Under the pieces are notes generated by a model. It was not told the DNA's origin, ran no database searches, and saw only the letters and a program-made list of their open reading frames with translations. DNA of 64,000 bases from Siderastrea radians (Eukaryota; Cnidaria; Anthozoa; Scleractinia; Rhizangiidae): positions 6,444,001-6,508,000 of the forward strand of contig OZ024895.1 in assembly GCA_964017195.1 (NCBI GenBank), in the 5' to 3' direction. Below are positions 32,854 to 43,649 of the stretch, one piece after another (within the stretch, counting starts at the first letter, position 1; every line of letters begins with the position of its first letter). Made by a program: the position numbers and the translations under genes.

Positions 32854-35316
32854 TTGTATATTTGAATGATGAACTGATTTACCTAGTTAAACAGAGCTAT
32901 GAAAAACACTTTTTAAGGAAAAAAATCCCTTTATCACCAAATAACTCACAGTTAAGACTGACCTTGGGGTTAACATTCACATTTCATGGCAAGCTTAATT
33001 AGGGCTAAATTTGAGCTAGGGTTAAGGTGCACTAAGGGTCAAATTTGACCTAGGGTTACGGTGTGCTTAGGATTAAATTTGACCTAGGGTTACAGTGTGT
33101 TAAGGGTTAAATTTTTCCTAGGGTTGCAGTGTGCTTAGGGTTAAATTTTTCCTAGGGGTATGGTGTGTTTAGGGTTAAATTTGACCTAGGGTTACGGTGT
33201 GCTTAGGGTTAAATTTTTCCTAGGGTTGCGGTGTGCTTAGGGTTAAATTTTTCCTAGGGGTATGGTGTGTTTAGGGTTAAATTTGACCTAGGGTTACGGT
33301 GTGCTTAAGGTTAAATTTTTCCTAGGGTTGCGGTGTGCTTAGGGTTAAATTTTTCCTAGGGGTATGGTGTGTTTAGGGTTAAATTTGACCTAGGGTTACG
33401 GTGTGCTTAGGGTTAAATTTTTCCTAGGGTTGCGGTGTGCTTAGGGTTAAATTTTTCCTAGGGGTATGGTGTGTTTAGGGTTAAATTTGACCTAGGGTTA
33501 CGGTGTGCTTAGGGTTAAATTTTTCCTAGGGTTGCGGTGTGCTTAGGGTTAAATTTTTCCTAGGGGTATGGTGTGTTTAGGGTTAAATTTGACCTAGGGT
33601 TACGGTGTGCTTAGGGTTAAATTTTTCCTAGGGTTGCGGTGTGCTTAGGGTTAAATTTTTCCTAGGGGTATGGTGTGTTTAGGGTTAAATTTGACCTAGG
33701 GTTACGGTGTGCTTAGGGTTAAATTTTTCCTAGGGTTGCGGTGTGCTTAGGGTTAAATTTTTCCTAGGGGTATGGTGTGTTTAGGGTTAAATTTGACCTA
33801 GGGTTACGGTGTGCTTAGGGTTAAATTTTTCCTAGGGTTGCGGTGTGCTTAGGGTTAAATTTTTCCTAGGGGTATGGTGTGTTTAGGGTTAAATTTGACC
33901 TAGGGTTACGGTGTGCTTAGGGTTAAATTTTTCCTAGGGTTGCGGTGTGCTTAGGGTTAAATTTTTCCTAGGGGTATGGTGTGTTTAGGGTTAAATTTTT
34001 TCTAGGGTTACGGTGTGCTTAGGGTTAAATTTGACCTAGGGTTACGGTGTGCTTAGGGTTAAATTTGACCTAGGGTTACGGTGTGCTTAGGGTTAAATTT
34101 TTCCTAGGGTTGCAGTGTGCTTAGGGTTAAATTTTTCCTAGGGGTATGGTGTGTTTAGGGTTAAATTTGACCTAGGGTTACGGTGTGCTTAGGGTTAAAT
34201 TTGACCTAGGGTTACGGTGTGCTTAGGGTTAAATTTTTCCTAGGGGTATGGTGTGTTTAGGGTTAAATTTGACCTAGGGTTACGGTGTGCTTAGGGTTAA
34301 ATTTTTCCTAGGGTTGCGGTGTGCTTAGGGTTAAATTTTTCCTAGGGGTATGGTGTGTTTAGGGTTAAATTTGACCTAGGGTTACGGTGTGCTTAGGGTT
34401 AAATTTGACCTAGGGTTACGGTGTGCTTAGGGTTAAATTTGACCTAGGGTTACGGTGTGGTTAGGGTTAAATTTTTCCTAGGGTTGCAGTGTGCTTAGGG
34501 TTAAATTTTTCTTAGGGGTATGGTGTGTTTAGGGTTAAATTTGACCTAGGGTTATGGTGTGCTTAGGGTTAAATTTTTCCTAGGGTTGCGGTGTGCTTAG
34601 GGTTAAATTTTTCCTAGGGGTATGGTGTGTTTAGGGTTAAATTTGACCTAGGGTTACGGTGTGCTTAGGGTTAAATTTGACCTAGGGTTACGGTGTGCTT
34701 AGGGTTAAATTTTTCCTAGGGTTGCGGTGTGCTTAGGGTTAAATTTTTCCTAGGGGTATGGTGTGTTTAGGGTTAAATTTGACCTAGGGTTACGGTGTGC
34801 TTAGGGTTAAATTTGACCTAGCGTTACGGTGCACTTAGGGTTAAATTTCTCCTAGGGTTACGGTATGCTTAGGGTTAAATTTTACTTATGGTTAATGTGT
34901 GCTTAGGGTTATTAAGTTTGCTTAAAGATACAGATGACTTAGGGTTCAAAGTTTCTTGGACAACTATAAAAAAATAATTTGTGACAGTGAGAGTACAAAC
35001 AAGGAGTAAACATAAAGAAATTTCATGGTAATGATTGCTTATATTAGCGAAAAGCCTTACAATGCTTGCTTCATTTAGGAAATACCGGTAGTTAATTGTA
35101 ACAGTTAACAGCAAAAAGTGTTTCAGGTAGGCCTCTTGATAGCAATACCTATAAATTAGAAAAAAAGAAAGTAATCTATGATAGGAAAGAATGTAGATCT
35201 TAAAAACAAGTTGATTCGCATTTAATATTGCTCGCTGAAATATAAACGTCAACAGAGGCATTTTGCAGAAAGAGGAACCACACGTGCAATATAAACACGT
35301 CCCGTGTTTTAGCTCT

Positions 35317-35355
<39 letters not shown>

Positions 35356-38300
35356 TGAAAGTCTGATGTATGAATTTCTTACACAATCGAATGTATAGCA
35401 GAAATTAAAATGTGTGAAAGCAAGGAAAATAAGGTAAAATCTTTTCGCGCTACACCGCACTGACATGTCAGAATGTAAACAGAGTAGAGATTAAACTTTC
35501 TTTTCCTTGCAATGCATTCAGGGAAATTTGTAACCACTTTGTGCGGGAAAGATATACGGTCTAGCCAAAGCAATACAAAATATGTCTCCAGCAAGGCAAA
35601 AAATCTCCGCCAAAAACTTTGTCTGCCATTACTTTTAATGCTGAAACTCACAGAATTGTACCTTGTTCCCTGCTGGAGACTCTTCACGATGTACAAAGCT
35701 GGGCTTTCTGTTATGCCCTAAGCTCGGTTCTTTGAGACTTAAAGCGCCCAATTGAGCCTTCCTGGGCTTCATGATGCCCCAGGCACTTTGCAAACCGTGG
35801 AAACAAACTTTCCTGCTAGAAATTTGGCTCTTGCATCACAATTCTACTTCACTTTTTGCAGGAGCTCCAATCGAACGTCCGTACTCGTATCGAATCATTC
35901 GAAAGAAGGACGATGGAACCCAGTCTCCTCACTTTCAAACACTAGTCCCAGTACAACGCAGACATCTAAAACGGAAGTAATAAAAACTCGATCATGTAAC
36001 GCAAACAAAATTAAACTTGCCAGACAATTTTTTTAGCCTTTCATATCCCTGGTAAAAATTCTGCCCAGGATCCTAATAAGATCCTAATCGGATCCTAACA
36101 GGATCCTGTAGGATCTTAACCAGGATCCTGATAAGATCCTATATAAGATCCTGTAGGATCCTGTAGGATCCTATAGGATCCTATAGGATCCTATAGGATC
36201 CTGTTTAAGATCCTATAGGATCCTACAGGATCCTGTAGGATCCTACAGGATCCTAAGCAGGATCCTATAGGATCCTATAGGATCCTACAGGATCCTAAAC
36301 AAGATCCTACAGGATCCTAAACAGGATCCTGGACAATCTTAAGCAGGATCCTGAAAGACTTTACAGGATCCTGAGTAGGATCCTAAACAACATGGTGCCA
36401 TTTAGGATCCTGGGTAGGATCCTGTGTGAACTTACAGGATCCTGTAGGATCCTGTAGGATCCTATAGGATCCTAGAAAATCCTGTAGGATCCTGTATAGG
36501 ATTTCTACCAGGGATATACTACAGCTGTAGTTGTCTGATATGAGGGGTCAACTCCGCCAAAATGAAAATTCAAATTCTGTTATGCAAATCCTATAGCTGT
36601 TATTAATTTTCATCAACTTATTTCCAAAAGAATTTGAACCAACAGAATAGAATTTAGGGAATCCAAACAGATTTTGAACCAACAAAACATAATTTAAAAC
36701 CTCGTTACACAATGCATATGGAACAGAAATTGACGATGTCCCATTAAATTGGAAACAACAAAAAAAGAAGTTAGGAAATCCGAACGGATTTTGGACCAAC
36801 AGAACATAATTTAAAACATCGTAACACAACGGAACAGAAATTGAAGCATCAAAAAGAAAATTGAAGATGTCCCAATTTCCATTCTGTCTTCCAACCAACC
36901 AAGTGCAAACTGGCAGCAAATTAGTTGCACATTATAATTTATGCAGCATCTTCCCACTCAAAGGAAATTTATTACATTGACAACATGGCTGCTCAAAGAG
37001 AGGAGGATTTGATAAGAGAGTGTGTGCTGCGTTATGTTGGCGATATTCAACGACGTCTTGAAAGAGGCAATCACGACATGAATGGCTTAGATTATATAGT
37101 ATTTCGCATTGACTGGATTATTAGTATCCTAGTAGGATATTTGGGTACCGCTGGTGTTGACCCCAGAGTAATCGACCCTCTATGTGAAGTGTAAGATACA
37201 ATTACTGCAGGCCAGTGGATACGTTGTCACACTGCAGGAACATTATTTACAGGTTTGCATGGGAGACCAAAATTCAATATCCCAAAAGAACAGCTACAAT
37301 TTCTCATCGAACAGGGGTTTCGTTCTGCTACCATAGCAGATATTCTGGGTGTAAGTCGTCGAACTGTGGAAAGGCGATTGCAAGAGTTTGGCTGTAATGG
37401 GTCCTTCTCCCGCAAGGTCAAATTCATTGTTAAATGTTTATGCGCAAGATTTTCAACCGGATGGTTTGTGTAAATGGTAAGCATCCGTGATTTCCTCTCG
37501 CTCTGGGAATGGGTAAGTGAGAACTTCTGGGAAAGAGGTTGATTGATTGAATTTTCGGCAGTTTTTTGATAATATCTGATGAGTTTGTGATTCCCATCAA
37601 TGTGCCAGAGTGCTAATGGGCTTGTGACGTGGTAGCTTCTTCTATTTATACAATGTAATGAGGGTCCACAGTAGGGTTCTCAGATCCCGCCATCCCGCCA
37701 ATTTTTTCTGTTAATCCCACCGTCCCGCCCTTCTTTAAGTCGAAATCCCGATCCCGCTCAAATTTTTAAATAGCAACCTCGTCCCCAGGGCCTTCTCCTC
37801 GTTCAAAATGGCGGTCGGAGAAACCCCTGGCCAAGGCTGCTGAAATACTCTACGAATCGTGGAGTATTTTGTCACGTGGCACATAATGAAATGGCTTTTT
37901 CGAAAGGTTGTTTCCAGCGTCTGGCGGCCCTGTTTGTTTTCTGCAATCAGAAACCGTTGTTCAAACAAAACGAAGACATTTGATCGTGTTTGCGTGACGA
38001 AATTCTAACGAACTTTTGGAGCCACTTTGGCAGCCTTGGCAAGGGGTTTCTCCAGCCGCCATTTTGAACGAGGAGAAGGCCCTGGGGACGAGGTTGTTTA
38101 AATAGGTTTCTATATTCCTGATGAAAACATCACATACCTTTTATACAACGGATACCAGACAATTTTTCACTGATAGCAGACAAGTTTTTATACAACGGAT
38201 AGCAGACAAACACGTGTTTATGGTCGACGTTTTTGTGGTCTCGATATCACCACTGTACTAATGACCCTAACGTGTGTATTGCTTGTGTTACTGTTTTACC

Positions 38301-41300
38301 TTATCTTGTCCAGGTATTAGTGAAAAGTAAAGATTGACAAAAATTGTTTGTTATGATATTCTCGGTCCTCCTCTTTTTAGAAGACAACCAACTGAATGTC
38401 TTTAATGACATGACCCTCTTTCTGTTCAAAATTTTGAAAGAAGGGGTAGTTGTGCAGTAGTTGCAGTGGTTAGCGCGTCGGGGTTTTGATCTGAAGGTCA
38501 GTGCATTCCTTATACACAAAAGTGTTCTCCAGGTTGTTTCTCTACATCCAGCTGTATAAAAATGGGTTGTATCCTTAGACAAGGCTGGGGGAACAAAGGT
38601 CATGCAAGATCGGTAAATGAAATGTAGAAAAGTTTTATTTAAGTCGACTCAACCTAACAGTTTATTTCAAAGTTTTCAGTGTCTTTAGTTGCCTTTAGAA
38701 AACCTCTGCTTGGAAGTGTTCTTTTCGAAGGAAGACATTCCTGCTCACACTCTTTTCAAAATATAGAGCAACAAAATTTGTGATGTCAAATACCTCGTTT
38801 TCCGCGACCGTCCTTACATTACCGTCCGCTGGTGTTGCCATACCGGCTAGACTAACCATAGCTCTTCCGACCAACACTCAATGGAAAAGGTCGGGAAAGT
38901 CAAGAAGGCAGACGAGGCCAATTAAGATATGCAACATGGCATGTGACTTGATACATGTACCTCTTTCTTGCGATGAAAATGACAAGAATAGAAATGTTCG
39001 AAATCAACACAAAACACCACAAAAGGACTCATACTAGTTTGACATTCAGGCTACTCTGCCTTGGCTGATTCATTACTTGAAAGCCGGCACACCCCATAAC
39101 CACAAAGGATACATTTGTATCAGCCTGCCCTGGTAAAATCATGCAGTGTCTTAAAAATTTAAATACCGTATCCCGCTACTTTCCCCTTGTGATTCTCGCA
39201 TCCCGACTCGTTAAAAACACAAAATCCAGCTCCCGCTCGTAATTGAAATTCCCGCATCCCGCTCCTGTTTTCAGCTCCCATCCCGAATATTGCCACAAAA
39301 ATTAGCCAAATCCCGCATCCTGCCAAACCTATTGTGGACCCTCTGTAATCTCAGGGCCGTGACAATGTTCCCTCAGGATTGGCTCTTCTCATGGCCTGAT
39401 GTATGCTGGTTTGCTGAAGAACAACTCCTCTTGCCTTCAAAAATCCAGTCATTCTTTTGTACCCAGTTTCCAGAAATTAACAACATTTACAGGATTTGCA
39501 TAACAGAATTTGAGGTTGCATTTTGGTGGAGTTGACTCCCCATAGTCTGAAGCTCTAAATATGTGTATTTTTGCTGGTGATGGGCAGGACGGAAGTAGAT
39601 TGCAACTTGAAAAAGGTGGGCCAGCTTGATCTTTGTGCACAGCTGCCTGAGTTTTTAGAAGGCTACAAAATGAATCTCAAAGTTCTGATGTACTAAGGTA
39701 CCATCTTTAGCTGTCCGAGACTAAGTCTCTCTTTTGTGTCCTAAAAACGTTTTGGGCTCACAATTAGGAAACTTTAAAAGCTTGATCCAGCAATTTAAAA
39801 ATTGAAAGGGTCTCGGGCATGCACAAGAAAATGTCATCTTGCCGTCTTGTAAAGTCTTGAATTTATCATTCGCCATCCCTACAAGTGGGTACTGTACTTG
39901 AACTGTTTGGAAAAATGGGAGGAAAAAAGTGGTGGACTAGTCCCACGCTCCCTCTCTCCCCATATTTTCATGAATTTCCTTCTCCAGTCTCACCTGCTAC
40001 TTTGTCATAAGTGCCCTCAACAGTCAACATTTTCACAGCTCATAACCTGCTTCGAACATTTCTATTGTTTCTGTAATTTTCAGAAGACAGAAGGGTTCAT
40101 CTGCTTATGTGATTGAGATTGGGGGATCTTCATATACAGGGATGTTTGGCTACTTAACAGCATTCCAAGAAATGATGGAACAGGTGATGTTGTTGCCCTT
40201 TGTCATGTATTCATAATGTTACAGTCAATTTTTGTATTTCTCCTTGCTCCCAGGGATGGATCCAGGAGTTTTTCAAGGGGTGGGGGTGATTGCAAGTATG
40301 AGAAGAGAAGGCAAAAGTCCCTAAGCTTGGAGAATGGAGGGGTCAAGTTTGGAAACGTCCCAAGGGGGGGGGGGGGGTGTAATCCCCTCAACCCTCCCCC
40401 TGGATCTGCCTCTGGCTCCAGTTAGAGCGAAGGGCCTTCACAGTAGCTCTCCTGCAGACTCGGTTTAGTGCAGTCCAGTTCACTTGATTCCATGACTCTC
40501 TGATATCCTTGTACTCTAGCTAGATCATCCTCCTCTTTGATTTTTTTTTGGTCTGCCCTTCCTCCTGGTTTCCTGACGTTTCCACATGAGGGATTGAAAG
40601 GTGATGTAGGTTTCCTCAACATGTGGCTGACCCACCTACATTTCCTTCTCTGGGTGGGGACGTCCCACCGCTACAAGGTCAAGCAAACTGAACAACAGCA
40701 AGTCCATTAATTGAGTGACATTCTTTCTCATTTGTTACAGGATGTGCTGGAGAATTTTGATGATATAGTGGTAACAGTTGGCAGTGGAGGAACAGCGTCA
40801 GGAATTGCCATAGCTAATTACCTTACTGGATCACAACTTAAGTAAGTTTTGAACTCTGTTGCTGGTGGTTGTACTACATTGCAGGTCTGTTGCTTCCTTA
40901 ACATTTTGTATTTCAGAGGTGCAGCATTAGATCCATGACCTAAATCCTGGTTGTTGTTCCCCTAGCCTATAATTACACCCCTCCCCTCCCTCCAAGTTAA
41001 ACCCTTGCTTCCACATTGTTCTCCTGGTAGTCCCAACTACCCTGAGATCACTTCAGGGTTCAAGCAGTCAGACTGGTTATAATTAAGGCAATACGTCTGG
41101 GATAACTGACAATGATCTGGTTGATTGTGGCAATCATAAATTCCCTCAAGTTGATATAACTCAAGTTTATTGAAACAATAATAATTATTGTGAATGTTAT
41201 AAATTTTAAATGGTCACAGGTCTCTCTTAATAACTGACTGACACTAATCCTTCCCAGAATGCAAAGTCTTCTCTGATTTATTGCTGACAAGTCCTCTCTT

Positions 41301-43649
41301 GGCCCATCTTTTAACTTCAACTCTTATAATACACTTTCTCTTAATTGACAGAACTCAGTTGACAGGATTTGCTATTTTTCTGTCTCATTAGGTGTCATGC
41401 GGTCAATGTATCTGATAATGCTGCATATTTTTACAACAAAATCAATGAAGACCTCAAGACAGGAGGACTTGATGTCCAAGCAGAAGATATAATAGACATT
41501 ATTGATGGATACAAAGGACGGGGATATGCTTTGTCAACCCAAGAAGAACTAGGTGGATACAAAGTCAAGTTTGATTGTGTTTTATTAGTAAACCACGATC
41601 AGCAAAATTTAAAAGCACCCAAGGAGAGTCTGTCCAATCAAAAATTAGAGAATTATAGTTTCTATTATACTAAAGTTTCAATATAAAGTGTGCTCTGATT
41701 GGTTGAAACAGCGTGCTTTATCAGAGTACAGATGCACGGAGCAACCCGTGACGCCATTCTGCGTGTGCTGGCAAGCTGAAAATTTTTCTTGCGCGCGCTT
41801 TCAAGCTATGAATTAAACTTGTATTCTTGCAAATTAAAGCTAATTTCTTTACAAATGTGAGAAAAGCGATATTATAAAACAAATAGAAAAGCCAAAACCG
41901 TCCTTTGTTCTGTGATAAAGCATGCAAGGAAGTGACGAGAGCTCTAAAGAAGTAGGGAGAAGCACTCGCCTGCGGCTCGTGTTCACCCTACACTTCTTTC
42001 TTGCTCTCATCACAAAGCACAGTTTTGGCTTTTTTATTTGTTAATTAACCCATTCACTCCCATCAGCAGCCCACTGATAACCTCCCATGAAGAACCAAGC
42101 TTTTGGCATTTGCGACATGATCACCTGGGGGGGGGGGGCGGGTACTCCCTATAGTGGGTTACATGAGGAGGCTTTGCCCAAAAGGGATGCCTTTTTTAAG
42201 CTTGCAGTATACTAAAGGGTAGGGAAAATTGTTGTTTTGGTATATGAAAGGGTCACAAAATCCACTGCAAAGTGGAAGAGTTGGTAGCTAAATTGTATGA
42301 AAGAGTGTGAAATGTTGGCACAAATGATAACGCAAAACAATAAATACATAACTGGACCAGGACGACTTAAATTCTTTTGTTTTGGTTTATCCCTGAGATA
42401 TAAGAAAGGGGTACCATTTTGAAGAATATTAGTATATTAAAGGGTAAGGGTTTGGGCCTAGGGGCAGAGCCTCCCCGTATGAAACCTGAGTAGCCCTCCC
42501 CCGCCAGTCATGATCACTTTGAACATCTAATGGATTTTTCAATTATCACCTGATGCAGTGTGATGAGCTCTTGCAGATCCACGGGAAGAATCTAGCCAGG
42601 GTTACATAGCAAAGGACCGTATCTGCTTCACCTTAAATACCATTTATTTAACGCATGACTTTACCTTTTTTAATTGCAGAGAGCATTATTGAAATCTCTA
42701 GAAGTACAGGAATATTCGTGGACCCAGTGTACAACATCAAGGCTATAAGAGGAATGTTAACCGAGATGAAAAATAATCCTGGGAGGTTCAAAGGACGTCA
42801 AATTCTCTACGTTCACACTGGTACATATTTATCTCTTTTTATGCAGCTCAGGTCATGAATTTCCACAGTTGAGCCCTGGGCTTATATTAAATGCCCCCTC
42901 CCTTCTCCCCCCCCCACCCCCCCCCAGAAAAGGGGCTTTTGAAAGGGAGAAATGAGAGATGGGAGCACATTCTTTAAGGGGCCACATGTCTTAAAATGCG
43001 AAATTCTTTTAAGATGCAAACAATAACTTTGTGTTAAGCCTTCAATTACCCTGAAAGCGTGATCTCTGATGGGGTTAGCAGCTAGGTAGGAGGAGAGGCA
43101 TCTTGCTAATACAGGGTTGGTAGACCTCCAAATAAAATAGTTATGCCTTTTCTTAACATCAAGTAATCACACAAATCTCTGACACAACACAAACTTTACT
43201 GCAACAAAATTTGAACATGAATTGTACAACATGCTTTCTCATAACAAAAGTGATAATTGCGTTACGTGTACGGTAACGAAATAGCAACCCCAAAATACTA
43301 ATAAGCTTGATGCTTGGTAAACCATATGGTTTAGCATACCATTTTGCATTTATTAGTGGCATAGAAAGACCCCCCCCCCCCTCCACGGCTCTGGTTTATT
43401 TCTAACCGTTTCCCCTAATTCTGGGGAAGCACAGAAAGAACACAATTTGGAAACACTTGCCTTATTTCTAATTTCCTTAATAAGATTTTTACTAAAATAG
43501 CAGCCTTAAGGTGATATTTTATTTTTTTAGGAGGGGTGTTTGGTTTGTATGATGGTAGAATGGGTTCTCTGATCACAAGCTCTCACTCAGCAAAGGGAAC
43601 AAATCAAGTACTCCATTGGGGAGACATCAATGATCCTCTGCCTTGCTGA
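29701..43649 (+). CDS. D-cysteine desulfhydrase / ACC deaminase-like gene (9 exons, frame broken in exon 3)
   Basis: Exons: 29701-29808, 31779-31892, 32241-32403, 32537-32664, 40084-40183, 40741-40841, 41392-41552, 42680-42820, 43531-43649 (stop TGA). All other junctions agree in phase and would give about 376 residues, a normal family length. This is the fold-type II PLP family that cleaves D-cysteine to pyruvate, H2S and ammonia, or opens aminocyclopropane carboxylate. SGNK (end of exon 2) carries the PLP lysine, followed by [30 protein letters not shown] (PLP phosphate-binding) and the [12 protein letters not shown] end are present. Exon 3 carries 4 extra bases that create TAG, so this copy is a pseudogene, a null allele or an assembly error. 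Confidence 0.88.
30495..31300 (-). mobile_element. 3' end of a LINE, minus strand, split by a MITE
   Basis: On the minus strand the region before 31117 reads a reverse-transcriptase C-terminal tail ([42 protein letters not shown] then stop), interrupted by the TTAA element at 30730-31116. The 3' end is a TTA microsatellite (30495-30541 on the + strand ATA). It is a 5'-truncated CR1/L2-type copy in desulfhydrase intron 1. Confidence 0.7.
30730..31116. mobile_element. TTAA-flanked MITE inside a LINE tail
   Basis: Inverted ends AGGGGCATAGTCACG and GTGACTATGCTCCT; TTAA at 30726-30729 and 31117-31120. Removing it restores the reading frame of the LINE tail, so it inserted after the LINE. Confidence 0.75.
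31779..31892 (+). CDS. Desulfhydrase exon 2 (PLP lysine)
   Basis: 38 codons between TTTTACAG and [35 protein letters not shown]. The terminal SGNK lysine is the Schiff-base lysine by family alignment. Confidence 0.88.
32241..32403 (+). CDS. Desulfhydrase exon 3, with 4-base insertion
   Basis: [20 protein letters not shown] and CGGIQSNHS are followed by TCA-ACGT-AGA. The four bases before AGA (32330-32333) break the family SNHxR motif, create TAG at 32333-32335 and shift frame. After them [20 protein letters not shown] continues in the new frame. Length is 163 nt where 159 would keep phase. The donor is GC (CAG before GCAAGT), the strong consensus of GC-AG introns. Confidence 0.85.
32537..32664 (+). 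CDS. Desulfhydrase exon 4
   Basis: Acceptor TTCTTTTCAG, donor GTAAGT, exits in phase 2. Encodes [20 protein letters not shown] and the [11 protein letters not shown] segment of the substrate domain. Confidence 0.85.
32791..32850. repeat. (TA)n microsatellite
   Basis: About 60 bp of TA dinucleotides near the start of desulfhydrase intron 4. Confidence 0.95.
32999..34916. repeat. 34-bp minisatellite containing TTAGGG, with 102-bp higher-order repeat
   Basis: About 55 units of 34 bp, each with TTAGGGTTAAATTT and a second TAGGG. Three variants recur in fixed order through most of the array: GACC-TAGGGTTACGGTGTGC, TTCC-TAGGGTTGCGGTGTGC, TTCC-TAGGGGTATGGTGTGT, making a 102-bp super-unit. Edge units are degenerate and the right part is less regular. 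TTAGGG is the cnidarian telomere unit, but this array is interstitial, in an intron. Confidence 0.95.
34917..36043. other. Unassigned part of desulfhydrase intron 4
   Basis: Contains a (CT)n tract at 35313-35354. Open frames occur on both strands (for example 35752-36036 and 35379-35696). An acceptor-like TTTTTGCAG at 35860 precedes [15 protein letters not shown], but no domain was recognised. Confidence 0.35.
36046..36514. mobile_element. TA-flanked element filled with a GGATCC palindrome array
   Basis: Ends TCCCTGGTAAAAATTCT and its near inverse (AGGATTTCTACCAGGGA), TA on both sides. Almost the whole interior is TAGGATCCTA-type palindromes at about 10-12 bp spacing, with about 29 GGATCC sites. 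It abuts the IS3EU-like element at 36539. Confidence 0.75.
36985..37473 (+). pseudogene. Amino-terminal remnant of an integrase-core (rve) transposase-like protein
   Basis: The first segment ([35 protein letters not shown]) ends at TAA near 37192. The second ([40 protein letters not shown]) is a helix-turn-helix arm. Together they match the layout before the integrase core in a family common in cnidarians and fish. The junction near 37193-37252 could be a small intron, but phases do not match. The DDE core is absent; the frame ends soon after the HTH. Lies inside the 36539-39544 element. Confidence 0.6.
37774..38096. mobile_element. Innermost nested MITE, 323 bp, 9-bp duplication
   Basis: About 45-bp inverted ends (CAACCTCGTCCCCAGGGCCT, CGTTCAAAATGGCGG). 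Perfect 9-bp duplication TTTAAATAG at 37765-37773 and 38097-38105, Mutator-like. A solo end of the same family is at 59584-59634. Confidence 0.85.
38449..38610 (+). repeat. Possible tRNA-derived SINE head
   Basis: GCAGTGGTTAGCGCGTC resembles a tRNA D-arm/A-box followed by a degenerate B box. The context is a typical SINE-like non-coding stretch. Weak evidence. Confidence 0.3.
40084..40183 (+). CDS. Desulfhydrase exon 5
   Basis: Acceptor AATTTTCAG, enters in phase 2. Encodes [19 protein letters not shown] and [14 protein letters not shown]. Donor GTGATG. Separated from exon 4 by 7.4 kb of repeat-rich intron. Confidence 0.85.
40251..40414. mobile_element. MITE, CAGGGATGGATCCAGG family, copy 2
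   Basis: Ends CAGGGATGGATCCAGG and CCTGGATCTGCCTCTG-type inverse (around 40399-40414). Perfect 5-bp duplication GCTCC at 40246-40250 and 40415-40419. Sits in intron 5, 67 bp after the donor. Confidence 0.75.
40741..40841 (+). CDS. Desulfhydrase exon 6 (glycine-rich PLP loop)
   Basis: Acceptor TTGTTACAG, donor GTAAGT. Encodes [20 protein letters not shown] then [10 protein letters not shown]; the VGSGGTASG loop binds the PLP phosphate in this family. Confidence 0.9.
41392..41552 (+). CDS. Desulfhydrase exon 7
   Basis: Acceptor TCTCATTAG, donor GTGGAT. Encodes [20 protein letters not shown], the [14 protein letters not shown] region and STQEEL. Exits in phase 1. Confidence 0.85.
41640..42060. 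repeat. Intron 7 sequence with inverted segments
   Basis: GTGCTCTGATTGGTTGAAACAG and GTGATAAAGCATGCAAGGAAG-type blocks look like a dispersed repeat, with TATCAGAG / CTCTGAT-like pairing. The ends could not be defined. Confidence 0.3.
42125..42508. mobile_element. MITE with GGGCGGGTACTCCC ends, 9-bp duplication
   Basis: Left G run then CGGGTACTCCCTATAG and GAGGAGGCTTTGCCC. The right end is the inverse (GGGCAGAGCCTCCCC, CCCTCCCCCGCCAGT). Perfect 9-bp duplication CATGATCAC at 42116-42124 and 42509-42517. Confidence 0.75.
42680..42820 (+). CDS. Desulfhydrase exon 8
   Basis: Acceptor TTTAATTGCAG, donor GTACAT, phase 1-1. Encodes [20 protein letters not shown] then KAIRGML and QILYVHTG; DPVYxxKA is a strong family motif. 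Confidence 0.9.
43531..43649 (+). CDS. Desulfhydrase exon 9 and stop
   Basis: Acceptor TATTTTTTTAG; encodes [18 protein letters not shown] and ends DINDPLPC with TGA 43647-43649. It completes the HTGG motif begun in exon 8. Confidence 0.88.

Larger units (their letters stand above)
37660..39343. mobile_element. Nested 1.7-kb element with 6-bp duplication
   Basis: Inverted ends GAGGGTCCACAGTAGG and CCTATTGTGGACCCTC, followed by repeated TCCCGC-rich arms. Perfect duplication TGTAAT at 37654-37659 and 39344-39349. No transposase recognised. It sits inside the 36539-39544 element and is itself interrupted at 37774. Confidence 0.75.
36539..39544. mobile_element. 3.0-kb DNA transposon, IS3EU-like, host of nested insertions
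   Basis: Inverted ends TATGAGGGGTCAACTCC and (inverted) TATGGGGAGTCAACTCC; the arms extend about 60 bp (CCAAAATG, TATGCAAATCCT). Perfect 6-bp duplication GTCTGA at 36533-36538 and 39545-39550. It contains the integrase-family amino-terminal frames at 36985-37473 and a second transposon at 37660. IS3EU assignment is an inference from 6-bp duplication plus integrase-type protein; the catalytic part has been lost. Confidence 0.65.

Noticed and set aside
32999..34916. True telomere
   Set aside because: TTAGGG is diluted in a 34-bp unit and the array is flanked on both sides by exons of one gene.
35861..35980. Alternative terminal exon of the desulfhydrase gene ([15 protein letters not shown])
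   Set aside because: The acceptor is plausible but the frame does not match exon 4 phase, and no family similarity was recognised.
32999..36514. CRISPR-like regular repeats
   Set aside because: Units are contiguous minisatellite or palindromes without unique spacers, in a eukaryotic intron, with no cas genes.
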